Part shown: piece after piece, positions 34,329 through 44,000 of the stretch | Numbering within the stretch: the stretch's first letter is position 1 | Layout: the number at the start of each line of letters is the position of its first letter | NCBI RefSeq assembly: GCF_008629675.1 | Contig: NZ_VWOX01000008.1 | Location: forward strand, 124,001 to 188,000 | Reading direction: 5' to 3' | Length of the DNA stretch: 64,000 nucleotides | Source: Roseiconus nitratireducens | GTDB lineage: Bacteria > Planctomycetota > Planctomycetia > Pirellulales > Pirellulaceae | Translations under genes and position numbers: made by a program | Notes under the pieces: model-generated | Told to the model about the DNA's origin: nothing | The model's input: the letters and a program-made list of their open reading frames with translations, nothing else | Databases searched by the model: none

Positions 34329-36680
34329 TCAGGGACGCAGGAAGTGTTCGAAGAATCGATAGATCACTTCGTTGGAATCCGCGTTCGGTCCATGGTCCGG
34401 GCGGTTCGTCATCGCGACCCGGTCTTCGTGGCCCAGGATGCGATTGACTTGAACCGAATGGTTGAGTGCCTGCCAGCGACTGGGCGGATCCTCCGCTCCG
34501 CCGGAAACCAAAAACGGCCGCGGCGCCATCAACGCGTGCAACTCGTGCAAGTCATGTCCCGCCGCACGCCAACGCGGGTATAGCCCCCGCGCCGGATTGT
34601 CGACGGTGATCACGCCCCGCTTTCGCCATGGTTTGGGATGGTACCCCAAGTACCAGGGCTCCCAGTAATTGACGTTCGGACGCGTTTCATCAAACACGAT
34701 CCCCGGGTCCGACCAGGCCCCGCAGGCGAATTTGTCAAACAGGCACGCAGAAAACATCGCCCACTTGCCACCGAAGGAATGACCCACGATGCCGATGCGT
34801 TTGGAATCCACTTCCGGACGCGCGGCCAACACGTGCCAGGCGTTGGCCGCGGCACACGCCAACATCGAAAGCGGCTGGACCTTCGCATCCGCCAGACTGG
34901 GATAGTAAAGCGAATAGGACTTTGCTTCGGTCGCCTCGGTGGTTCCGATCGAAAGCGTGACGAATCCGCGGCGGGCCAGTTGCAGCGCAAAGTCCCGATA
35001 AGATTTTCCCTGTCCGATTGCGGTCTCCGGTTCGTAGTAGACCGTCACCACCGCCGGGTGCGGCCCCGGGCTTTCGGGCACCAGTAAATATCCCGTCGTG
35101 GACTCGTTCGGCGTCCAATCGAATCGAATGCGATGCTGCGTGAAACCGTCGCGCGACTCGGTCTGCAGGATCTCCACCTGCGGTTCGGTGATCAATTCCG
35201 GCCACGGCCCCAACGCCTGCTCCCACGTTTGAAGGATTTCACGACGGCGCCGTTGCCAGTCGCCCGCTGTTTTCACCTGCCGCCCGTCATCGAACTGCAA
35301 AGGCGATCGGTATTCGCCCAGGTCGTCTTGATACACGCGTGGCGGTTGAAAGTAGTCGGCGATCGATTCCCACCGCTGCGGGTCCGAAAGATCGGACGTC
35401 CGCGGCGACACTGCTTGCGCCGGCCCGTTGGGCTTGCTCCATCGCAGTCGCGCGACATGAACGCGATTGTCGCTTCCATACTTTTCCACTCCCGCCGGCT
35501 GCATCCATTCGGTCACCGTCACCCAGGTCTCTTCCGGCGAAACATCGACGACACCGAAGTTCCCCAGACGCGCTCCGCGTTCGGGCACCAAGACCTGCTC
35601 GGTCGATCGGCGAACCTGCAAGGTGTCCGGATCGACACGGGCCATGAACAGCGGGGCACGATGCCGGAAGACGTGATCGTTGTCAGCACCCCGGCGCGTG
35701 TAGACCAGGTACAACCCGTCGCGATGCGTGACCCAGTGTTGCTGGGTGTTGTAGTTCCCCAAATCGCTGCCGTCGTCAAACGTCCAGCGTCGCGGCGGAT
35801 CGAAGTGCAGCCCGTCGTCGCTGACGCTGACATACCCGTGATCGTCGTTGCGCATCGTCAAGTAATAACGTCCGCGGAAATGCGTCAGCGACGGCTCGTA
35901 CAATCCGCGTTTCACCGGAACGGACAACTCGGTTCCATGCCGCAGGTAATACAAATCGCGACCGTCAAAACGACAGCGACACACGGTGACCGAATATTGT
36001 GTTGATTCGGGCCGCTTGAAGTAGATCGGTAGCAACACGTCGCCGCCCAACAGATCCACCCGCTGAACACTTCCCGACCCGGCCGAGCGAAACTTGGGCT
36101 CGTCGGGCAACTCCAACGTCTTCCAATCCCGCCACCGCTCCCGGCCTGGTTCGTACACCGAATAGGCGACGCCGCGTGGCCGCACCTTCATCACATGATT
36201 GTCGCGGTACCAAACCGTTTGTCCGGTCCCCAGCAATCGTTGGCTAGCAGCGTGCCACTTCGGCGTGAAGTCACAGACCGTCGTCTGATCGCCCGGCTGA
36301 AGCAAATCTGGTGCGATCGAGGCGCCGGTCGGGGGATTGCCCTTGCCGGAAAAGGTTTGGCGGACGAAGGGATCCAGCTGCACCGGATCGCTCCACGTAT
36401 TCCCTCCATCGTCCGACCGAGTTTGATGCAGGGCATAGAACACGTCGGATCCGGTGAGCAGCAGCTTTTGCATCGTCAGGATCACCCGCGGCGTCTCGGT
36501 CGCGTTGCCCGGCATGCCTGGCGGAATTGCGCCGGCACGGGCATGTACCCAACACTTCTGGCCGTCAAAACCTTGGTGCGCCACCGTGCGGTCGATGGTG
36601 TAGGACAACTCGGGCGAGTCGGCGAAGGATAGCCGAGGGAGGAAGACGATTGCCAGTACGGCGAGAGCAGGACGGGGCAT
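34329..36680 (-). CDS. Exported sialidase-like propeller fused to an alpha/beta-hydrolase (esterase-like)
   Basis: 783 residues with a signal peptide (about 1-20, ending near SFAD). Residues about 25-440 resemble an exo-sialidase/glycoside-hydrolase propeller: TRSDDGGNTWSDP and YVSVSDDGLHFDPPRRW are Asp-box-like motifs. Residues about 470-783 are an alpha/beta-hydrolase: the nucleophile elbow GIVGHSFGGKWAMF gives the catalytic Ser, WSDPGIVFDE and NYWEPWYLG follow, LVSGGAEDPPSRW carries an acidic residue, and MTNRPDHGPNADSN has the probable catalytic His. The arrangement is like acetyl-xylan or glucuronoyl esterases. Probable role: processing of acylated or methyl-esterified algal glycans outside the cell. 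Exact specificity not predictable. Monocistronic on the minus strand. Confidence 0.82.
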   Translation of the reverse strand: MPRPALAVLAIVFLPRLSFADSPELSYTIDRTVAHQGFDGQKCWVHARAGAIPPGMPGNATETPRVILTMQKLLLTGSDVFYALHQTRSDDGGNTWSDPVQLDPFVRQTFSGKGNPPTGASIAPDLLQPGDQTTVCDFTPKWHAASQRLLGTGQTVWYRDNHVMKVRPRGVAYSVYEPGRERWRDWKTLELPDEPKFRSAGSGSVQRVDLLGGDVLLPIYFKRPESTQYSVTVCRCRFDGRDLYYLRHGTELSVPVKRGLYEPSLTHFRGRYYLTMRNDDHGYVSVSDDGLHFDPPRRWTFDDGSDLGNYNTQQHWVTHRDGLYLVYTRRGADNDHVFRHRAPLFMARVDPDTLQVRRSTEQVLVPERGARLGNFGVVDVSPEETWVTVTEWMQPAGVEKYGSDNRVHVARLRWSKPNGPAQAVSPRTSDLSDPQRWESIADYFQPPRVYQDDLGEYRSPLQFDDGRQVKTAGDWQRRRREILQTWEQALGPWPELITEPQVEILQTESRDGFTQHRIRFDWTPNESTTGYLLVPESPGPHPAVVTVYYEPETAIGQGKSYRDFALQLARRGFVTLSIGTTEATEAKSYSLYYPSLADAKVQPLSMLACAAANAWHVLAARPEVDSKRIGIVGHSFGGKWAMFSACLFDKFACGAWSDPGIVFDETRPNVNYWEPWYLGYHPKPWRKRGVITVDNPARGLYPRWRAAGHDLHELHALMAPRPFLVSGGAEDPPSRWQALNHSVQVNRILGHEDRVAMTNRPDHGPNADSNEVIYRFFEHFLRP

Positions 36681-36712
36681 GGCGGGAGGTACGGGTGAGG
36701 CGGGAGAGGGCG

Positions 36713-36852
36713 TACGTCAGGGAGGGGAGGCTTGACTCTCTTCTCGTGGAGGAGACGTTGCTGTCGCCACTTCGCGGCTGGTGCGTATTTTGGGCAGCCG
36801 TTTCCGTCGGCTGACGCCGACGGCAGCGCGCTGCCGTCGCATTGCGACTGGA
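36713..36852. repeat. Dispersed ~135-bp repeat, copy A
   Basis: Resembles 59279-59430 over its length: gaggggagg near the start, then gtcgcc and ttcgcggctggtg, a cgtcggct / gccgacgg hairpin, and gtcgc followed by ttgcgactgga at the end. Between the two minus-strand genes; no gene of its own. Confidence 0.75.
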
Positions 36853-36889
36853 GGTCATGCCGTTGAATTTCAGAACGGCGAATTGAGTG

Positions 36890-38101
36890 CTACCGACGCT
36901 CGTGCATTTCTCGACGCAATTCATCGAGCTGCCGCCGCAGGTCTTCGATCTGCGTTTGCAGTTCCCGCGGAGGCTGATGTCCGTGCATCTCCTGCTCGGT
37001 CGCGCGGGCCTGATCGGCGATCTGTTCGGCCATGTCGTGAAGACCGGCCGCGCGCAGGTGTTCTTCAGCAGCGCGAAGATGCTCCAACCGCTGACCGATG
37101 CCGTCATGCGGTTCGTGCGGCGGGCGGCCAGGCGGACCGGGGTGTGGCGGGTGATGGGGTTCCATGCCGCGATGTTCTGGGCCGTGATGTTCTGGGCCGT
37201 GATGTTCTGGACCGTGATGTTCTGGACCGTGATGTTCTGGACCGTGATGTTCTGGGCCGGGTGCCGCGGGAGCGTTCGGTGGGTGCGGCGGCGGGCCGGG
37301 CCGGCGGGGCGGTTGCGGCCCTCGACGGTCCTCGTTGCCGCGCGGCGGTCCGGACGGACGTCGGAAAGCTCGCGCGGATCGACCCCGTCCGGGGCCTTCC
37401 AAACCTTCCCGATCGATGCGGCGTCGTTCGCCGCGATCCCTTCCTTCACGCTCCATCCGCTCACGCTCGCGTCGTTCCATCTCTTCTCGGCGTTCCAATT
37501 CCTCGCGCTCGCGGCGTTCGATTTCTTCCCGCTGCTGCATTTCCTGACGTTCCCGCCGCTCCATTTCTTCGCGTTCTTGGCGTTCCCTTCGTTCCCGATC
37601 GGCACGCTCTCGGGCTTCCTGTTCGACCCGTTCGCGTTCGGCCTGCTCGCGTTGCAGCTGTTCGCGTTTCGCTTGCTCGATCTGCTCCTTTTGGACGCGT
37701 TCAAACTGCTCTCGGACGGCCCGCTGGATCGCTTCGATCTGCATGGCGACTTCACGTTTGAGCTGTTCGCGGTCGCGTTGCTGCTGGACCAGCCGTTCTT
37801 CGATGGCTTGCAACGCCACCTTTGCCGACGGTTCGCTAGCGTTGCCCGTGCGGACCGTGGCCGCCTCCCGTTCAGGACGCTGCTGGGCCCGCTGAGACAA
37901 ACGCTTGGCTTCCTCCAACATGGCGGCCGCCGCTTTCTTCAGATTGACAGCCTCCAGTTTTTGCCCCTTCGCGGCAAGCTCCTGCGACTGCCGCTGCATC
38001 TGCAGGGCCTGCTTGCGCAGATCGTCGATTTCCGAGGCGGAGGCCACCGTGGTAGCGACCAGCAGGGGTATCAGGTACAGAATCGATCGCGTGTGTCTCA
38101 T
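36890..38101 (-). CDS. Exported Arg/Glu-rich coiled-coil protein with His/Pro/Glu repeats
   Basis: 403 residues. Signal peptide (about 1-22, ending VASA), a coiled-coil start (EIDDLRKQALQMQRQSQEL), and a very long single-helix-like stretch of Arg and Glu (about 100-245, with EQxERERxEQEAR-type heptads). A Pro/Arg/Gly linker follows, then six HGPEH-type 5-residue repeats (residues about 283-312), then an amphipathic C-terminal helix pair (AAEEHLRAAGLHDMAEQIAD, IEDLRRQLDELRREM). Such long charged helices span distances or act as scaffolds; the His clusters could bind metal. No family recognised. Long open frames on the other strand and frame here are shadows of the biased composition. Its start lies inside the upstream DUF1080 frame. 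Confidence 0.78.
   Translation of the reverse strand: MRHTRSILYLIPLLVATTVASASEIDDLRKQALQMQRQSQELAAKGQKLEAVNLKKAAAAMLEEAKRLSQRAQQRPEREAATVRTGNASEPSAKVALQAIEERLVQQQRDREQLKREVAMQIEAIQRAVREQFERVQKEQIEQAKREQLQREQAERERVEQEARERADRERRERQEREEMERRERQEMQQREEIERREREELERREEMERRERERMEREGRDRGERRRIDREGLEGPGRGRSARAFRRPSGPPRGNEDRRGPQPPRRPGPPPHPPNAPAAPGPEHHGPEHHGPEHHGPEHHGPEHHGPEHRGMEPHHPPHPGPPGRPPHEPHDGIGQRLEHLRAAEEHLRAAGLHDMAEQIADQARATEQEMHGHQPPRELQTQIEDLRRQLDELRREMHERR
37171..37260. repeat. 15-bp tandem repeat encoding HGPEH
   Basis: Six 15-bp units (plus-strand consensus gatgttctgggccgt, with an a/g variable position at the tenth or eleventh base). In frame with the coiled-coil gene. Confidence 0.93.
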
Positions 38102-39332
38102 GATTGACTCCGGTGAGAATCGGGAACGGGGAAGAAACTGATTTCATCGGGCATCGTTGCCCCTCGGGGTCGGGTGGTTGCCGGGTGGAAGCGTAGACGT
38201 TGCAAAAGTCCACCGGTCCGGTGGGCATCAAAACCAATGGCGCGGATTCGCCGCTTGCGCCGCCGTCGAACGGCGTCTCATGTCCGTTGATCACCACGCT
38301 GTGCTTGCCACCTCGGGAAACGGCTTCGATCCGATTCCAACGCCCTTCGGGTTGCAATTGGGAACGCCACCGCGGATCCTGCAAGTCGATTTGAAACACG
38401 GGTCCGGCGTGGATGGCGACCGTGCTGGCAGGATCCTTCAAACGGACGTCGACGACAAAGCTGAGGTCGCCGAACGATTGCGCCGACGTCAGTTTTCCTC
38501 GCTGTCCAGCGGTCCCCTGATACGCCAGCACCCAATCGTTGCTTTGCCAAGCTTGCGGTTGTTCTGCTGACCAGCCCTCCAGGTCCAGCCCCGAGTACAG
38601 CGATTCATACCCACGATCGGCGATGGCGATGTGTTCCGGGGCGATTTCGGTCGCCGGCAACTCGCGAATCTTCACGTCTCGATACTCGACGACGCCGCCT
38701 TCGGATTCCAGACAGATGTAACCTTTGCGGGGCACGCAGTCCTTGCCTCGAGTCACGACCTTGCCGTTGACCGCGAGCGAGACTTCTCCGTCACGACATT
38801 CGATCCGATAGTGATTCCATTGCCCGGCCGGCTTGGAACGGAACTCGGTCGGGAAAGCCCGACTGCCGCCGCGACCGTTGAAAGGCGTCATCGTCGCCCC
38901 GTGGATCGGAAAGATGTCACCATGCGTGGTGTGGCTTTGGTTATTCCCGTAGTCGTTTTCCAACACCTGGACTTCAATCCCACGATGAAACGGCACGCCG
39001 CGCGAGGTGATGTCATCTGCCCAAACAAAGATTCCGGCGTTGCCGCGAGGAACCATGTGCCGCCACTGGAGTTCCATCACAAAGTTTTGATACATCTTGG
39101 CGGTACGGATCTCTCCAATCGGCTTCCCTGTGCAGTACAGCACCCCGTCTTCGAATTTCCAGGTGCTGTCCGGGGTATTGGTCCGAACCCATCCTGTAAG
39201 CGGACTGTCGGTCAACAGCGGTTGAAAGTCATCTTCTGACTGAGCAACATTGCTGGCGGCCAGGACCAGCAAGATGCCCACGAGGATGCGTACGATCGGG
39301 GCTTTCACTCGGTAGCGGAGAGGGTAGCGCAT
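37872..39332 (-). CDS. Exported protein with two DUF1080 (3-keto-disaccharide hydrolase) domains, unusual 3' overlap
   Basis: 486 residues from the ATG at 39332, chosen for the signal peptide (VRILVGILLVLAASNVAQS). The first domain (about 35-215) has LTDSPLTGWVRTNTPDSTWKFEDGVLYCTGKPIGEIRT, RGNAGIFVWADDI and VQVLENDYG; the second (about 235-390) restarts at ESLYSGLDLEGWSAE. DUF1080 modules occur in concanavalin-like glycan hydrolases that act on 3-keto sugars. Homology ends near residue 405 (VDFCNVYAS); the frame then stays open for about 80 residues into the coiled-coil gene and stops only at 37872. A +1 shift near residue 415 would hit a TGA at once, so the long tail may result from a lost stop. 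Confidence 0.82.
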   Translation of the reverse strand: MRYPLRYRVKAPIVRILVGILLVLAASNVAQSEDDFQPLLTDSPLTGWVRTNTPDSTWKFEDGVLYCTGKPIGEIRTAKMYQNFVMELQWRHMVPRGNAGIFVWADDITSRGVPFHRGIEVQVLENDYGNNQSHTTHGDIFPIHGATMTPFNGRGGSRAFPTEFRSKPAGQWNHYRIECRDGEVSLAVNGKVVTRGKDCVPRKGYICLESEGGVVEYRDVKIRELPATEIAPEHIAIADRGYESLYSGLDLEGWSAEQPQAWQSNDWVLAYQGTAGQRGKLTSAQSFGDLSFVVDVRLKDPASTVAIHAGPVFQIDLQDPRWRSQLQPEGRWNRIEAVSRGGKHSVVINGHETPFDGGASGESAPLVLMPTGPVDFCNVYASTRQPPDPEGQRCPMKSVSSPFPILTGVNHETHAIDSVPDTPAGRYHGGLRLGNRRSAQAGPADAAAVAGACREGAKTGGCQSEESGGRHVGGSQAFVSAGPAAS

Positions 39333-39702
39333 GGTGGTCGAGAGGAAGGAGTCGACGAAGGCGGGATCAAGCGGGGACAGGGAGGTCTGCACGGCGAACC
39401 GGAACGCAAGAGTCGGACAGGCGAACGCCAGAACGACGAATGCTGGACACACGACAACGGGATCGGGCGCGGCGACGGTCGGCAGCACAACCTAGCAGCA
39501 TAGCAGACAAAACCGCTCCAATCCGAACCTGACAAACCGCTCCCCCGGACGACCGCGGGTTGTGCCGCCGATCCACCGCCGCGAGTCACCGGGATCTTTC
39601 CGTTCAGACGGCGGTGTCCTCGGCGCCGGGAAGTCAAGATTCTTTCCTGAGCTATACTCTGTGACCAGCGACCGCTTCCCACCTGAATGCCTGCCTACCT
39701 CC

Positions 39703-41010
39703 ATGCTTTCAAACGCCATTCCCCGTGACCGCGCGGGCACCTGTCTGTCTGTCCTGCTGTCCACCCTGGGGCTCCTCCTGCACGCGTCGCCGGCGGCAGC
39801 GCAGGGCCGCGGGCCGGCGCCCGTCGTCGTCGCTCCGGTGATCCAAGACGAGGTGTCACCGAGCCAAGCCTTTGTGGCAACCGTCCGTCCGCACCGCAAG
39901 AGCGTGATCGGCAGTGCCGTCGATGGCCGCGTCGAATCGTTCAACGTCGATGCCGGCCAATGGGTCGACAAGGGTGAGGCGTTGGCCGATTTGAGGATTG
40001 CCACGATCGACATCCAGATCGGTGGTGCCGAGGCCGAGTTGGAACTGCGTCGCGCCGAGTTGGAAGAACTTGAGAACGGGTCGCGGAAGGCGGAGATCGA
40101 ACTTGCCCAGGCGACACTGTCGGCCGCCAAGGCCGCCAACGATTATGCCAAAGCCAAGCTCAAACGGGCCGAACGCCTGTACCGCTCCTCGGCCGGGTTC
40201 TCACAGGATGAATTTGAAGCAGCCAACAGCGAAGCGTTGACGACTCTCGCGAGGTTGCAAGAAGCGCAAAGTTCCCTGAACCTGGTGGAAGAAGGGCCGC
40301 GTCAGGAACGGATTGCTCAAGCACGGGCAAAACTGGTGATGCAGGAGAAGATCGTTGAAGAGCTGAAAGACCGCAAAGAGAAGTACACGATCAAGTCGCC
40401 GTTCGCCGGATACGTGACCGACGAGCTGACCGAGGTCGGTGCCTGGCTGAGCCAGGGTGACCTGGTGGCCGAGGTGATCGAAATCGATCCGGTGGAAGTG
40501 GAAGTCTACGTGCCCGAATCCAGCATTCGATTCGTCAAGACCGGGACGTCGTGCCAGGTCATCGCGGAAGGACTGCCCGGTGAATCCTTTGACGGGACCG
40601 TCGATCAAATCATTCCCCAAGCGGACAACCGTTCGCGAACGTTCCCGGTCCGCGTCACGGTGCCCAACGATGCGGAAGCGATCAATCGTCGGCTGCTGCC
40701 GGGCATGCTGGCTCGAGTTTCGTTGCCGACCGGAGATCCGGAGTCGCAGCTGCTGGTTGCCAAGGATGCCGTGATTTCCACGGCCAGCGCTTCGATGGTC
40801 TTCAAGCTCAGCGGTGAGGGGACGCAACAGGTTGCGGTCAACCTGGGACCCGCGATGGGCAGCTGGATCGCGGTCACCCCGGTCGAACCCGGTTCCCTGT
40901 CGACCGCCGACAAGGTCGTCACGCAAGGCAACGAACGTCTGCGCCCCGGCCAACCGGTCAAGGTCATCGGCGAAGACGAACCGCCGAAGCAACCCTCTCA
41001 TTCGCGCTGA
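39703..41010 (+). CDS. RND efflux periplasmic adaptor (HlyD/MFP family)
   Basis: 435 residues from the ATG at 39703, which begins a signal peptide (LSVLLSTLGLLLHASPAAAQ). Layout is that of membrane fusion proteins: lipoyl half (VRPHRKSVIGSAVDGRVESFNVDAGQWVDKGEALADL), a long coiled-coil hairpin (about 105-200, rich in Ala, Glu and Lys), second lipoyl half (YTIKSPFAGYVTDELTEVGAWLSQGDLVAEV), then the beta-barrel and membrane-proximal domains. Bridges the inner-membrane pump to an outer-membrane channel. Followed after 14 bp by the RND pump gene, so the two are one operon; no TolC-like gene is adjacent. Confidence 0.94.
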   Translation: MLSNAIPRDRAGTCLSVLLSTLGLLLHASPAAAQGRGPAPVVVAPVIQDEVSPSQAFVATVRPHRKSVIGSAVDGRVESFNVDAGQWVDKGEALADLRIATIDIQIGGAEAELELRRAELEELENGSRKAEIELAQATLSAAKAANDYAKAKLKRAERLYRSSAGFSQDEFEAANSEALTTLARLQEAQSSLNLVEEGPRQERIAQARAKLVMQEKIVEELKDRKEKYTIKSPFAGYVTDELTEVGAWLSQGDLVAEVIEIDPVEVEVYVPESSIRFVKTGTSCQVIAEGLPGESFDGTVDQIIPQADNRSRTFPVRVTVPNDAEAINRRLLPGMLARVSLPTGDPESQLLVAKDAVISTASASMVFKLSGEGTQQVAVNLGPAMGSWIAVTPVEPGSLSTADKVVTQGNERLRPGQPVKVIGEDEPPKQPSHSR

Positions 41011-41024
41011 ATCCCAACAGCCCT

Positions 41025-44000
41025 ATGCACCCCATCGAAGCTTGTGTCCGGAATCCCGTGAAGGTCGCCGTTGGAGCGATCTTGCTGGTCCTGTTCGGTT
41101 TTATCGCCCTGTTCCGCATGCCGATGCAATTGATCCCGGAGGTGCAAACCCCGGTGATCACCGTGGAAACGCGGTGGCCCGGTGCCAGCCCGCAGGAAGT
41201 GGAACGCGAGATCGTCCAGGAACAGGAAGAACAACTGCAAAGCGTCGAAGGCGTCCGCAAGATGACCAGCGAGTCGATGGACTCGACCGGTCGCATCACG
41301 CTGGAGTTCCTGGTTGGGACGAACATGGAAGAGGCGCTGTTGAAGGTCAATAGCCGGCTGCAACAGGTCCCCGAATACCCGGAGGATTCGGACGAGCCGG
41401 TGATTGCGACCAGCAGCGCTTCGGACCGTCCGATCGCCTGGTTCATCCTGAGCGCGATTCAACCGTCGCGAGAAGCGATCGTCGACTTCGCCCAGCAGCA
41501 TCCCGAACTGTCGGAGGCCTTGGAGCCGACGCTGCGAACGGACAACCCCGGACTGCGGCTGTACCGGCTACGCAACGCCGCCAAGAAGCACCCGGAGCTG
41601 GCCGACCTGTTGCCGCCGGACCTGAACGTCCCCGGGATGCGACGCTTCGCCGAAGACACCATCGAATCGCGATTCGAGCGAGTCTCCGGCGTTTCCAACT
41701 CCAACGTGCTGGGCGGATTGGAAGAAGAAATGCAGGTCATCATCGACCCGCAACGACTGGCCGCGCGACAACTGACAATCGACGACGTCCGGCGCGTCCT
41801 CCGCAATCAGAACCAGGACACTTCGGCAGGGGATTTCTGGGAATCCAAACGCCGTTACGTGGTGCGGACCCTCAGCCAGTTCGAGACGCCCGAGCAGGTG
41901 GGACAGCAAGTTCTGGCCACCCGCAACAACGCTCCCGTCCTGTTGAGCGACGTTGCCGACATCAGCTTGGGATTCAAGAAGCCCGACGGGGTCGTCCGAC
42001 GCTTTGGCGACTCCTCGATCGCTTGCAACGTGATCCGCGAAACCGGCACGAACGTGCTGGATGTGATGGACGATCTGAAAACCGCGCTCAAGGAATTGAA
42101 TGAGGAGATCCTGAACAAGCGGGGTCTGCAACTGACGCAGGTCTACGACGAATCGGAATACATCAACGCATCGGTCAGTCTGGTCAACCAGAACATCATG
42201 GTGGGCGGAACGCTGACGATGTTGGTGCTGATGCTGTTCCTTCACTTGCAGGTCCGCACGATCCTGTTCGTGCCTTTGGTGATTGCATCGTCAATCGCCG
42301 CGGCGCTCATCAATCCCTGGTTCTTCGTGATCACCCTGGTGCTGATCGTGATCGCCGGATTCTGGTTTGCCCGAGGTGCGCTGGTGGTCGGTTTGGCCAT
42401 CCCGATCAGCATCATCGGCACGTTCTTGATGTTGAACCTGTGGGGACGTTCGCTGAACGTCGTCAGCCTGGCCGGGATGGCCTTTGCCGTCGGCATGCTG
42501 GTCGACAATGCGGTGGTTGTGCTGGAGAACATCTTCCGCCACTACCAAAACGGCGAACCTCGGTTTGAGGCAGCGGTGCGGGGAACCAAGGAAGTCTGGG
42601 GAGCCGTGCTGGCATCGACCCTGACAACTCTGGCGGTGTTCCTGCCGGTGCTGTTTGTCGAGGAGGAGGCCGGACAACTGTTTCGCGACATCGCGTTGGC
42701 GATCAGTGCCGCGGTCGGATTGTCCTTGCTGGTCAGTATCACGCTGATCCCGACACTGACCGCCCGCTTGCTGCCCAAACGCAACGAGGCGGACGCTCGG
42801 AACCCGGTCGAGGGCCAATTGGCGTACGGTGACCCGTCCGCAGCGACGTCGCCTCCGTCGCCCAACCCGCCCCCGGGACGCCTGGCGGGTGCGGCCCGAA
42901 GCATCGTCGCGCCGCTGTTCAATGTGTCCAAACGGTTTGTCTTGGGTGTGGTGGCGCTGAACCGTTGGGTCCAGTCCAGCCGACTGCGTCAAATCGGATT
43001 GGTCGCGGTGCTTTTGACCGCCACCTTCGCAATCGCGTACGCACTTTGGCCCAAGGTCGAGTACCTGCCCACCGGGAACCGCAACCTGGTGTTCGGAATC
43101 GTGTTGCCCCCGCCGGGCTACAACATGAACGAACTGACGCGAATGGGCGAAGTGGTCGAGGAGCATTTGAAGCCGTACTGGGACGTTGACCCGGACAGCC
43201 CCGAAGCGGCCGCACTGGAATTCCCCGCGATCTACGACTTCTTCTTTGTCGCCCGCGGGCGTTCCGTGTTTCTGGGTGTTCGCAGCGTCGATCCGACGCG
43301 CAGCGGTGAGCTGATCCCGCTGATTCAACAGGTCGGATCCCAGTTGCCGGGGACGATCATCGTGGCGAAGCAATCCAGCCTGTTCGAACAGGGACTGACC
43401 GCGGGGCGGACCATCGACATCGAGATCACCGGGCCGGAATTGCAAAAGCTGACTCAGATCGGCGGCCAAATCATGGGCCAGATCATGGGCGGCGGAAAAG
43501 CACCGCTGATCGCAAACGCCCAGGCCCGGCCCGTGCCCAGCCTGGACCTGATCAACCCGGAGGTGCACGTCACACCGCTGGTGCTCAAGAACGAACAAAT
43601 GGGTGTGGATGCGACGTCGCTGGGCTACGCGGTCAATGCGTTGGTCGATGGAGCCTATGCGAGCGACTACTACCTGGAAGGCGACAAGATCGACCTGACG
43701 ATCATCGGCGATCCCAATACCGTTTCCTACTCGCAAGACCTGGCGGCACTGCCGATCGCCACGCCCGGTGGACAACTGGTGCCGCTGGAAGGGCTGGCCC
43801 GGATCAAGATTTCCAGCGGCCCCGAACAGGTCAATCACCGCGAGCGCCAACGCGCGGTGACCATCGAAGTTTCGCCGCCGGAAACGATGCCCTTGGAGGA
43901 GGCGTTGACGTTGATCGACGAACAAGTCGTCACGCCGCTGGAGGAATCCGGTCAATTGGACGGCGGATACCGGATCAGCCTTTCGGGCACCGCCGACAAA

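Noticed and set aside
36565..38107. Long open frames opposite to and in another frame of the coiled-coil gene (396 and 406 codons)
   Set aside because: Products of extreme Arg/Glu codon bias. The minus-strand frame 36890-38101 has a signal peptide, heptads and 5-residue repeats; the others show low-complexity Phe/Leu or Asn/Arg strings with no family look.
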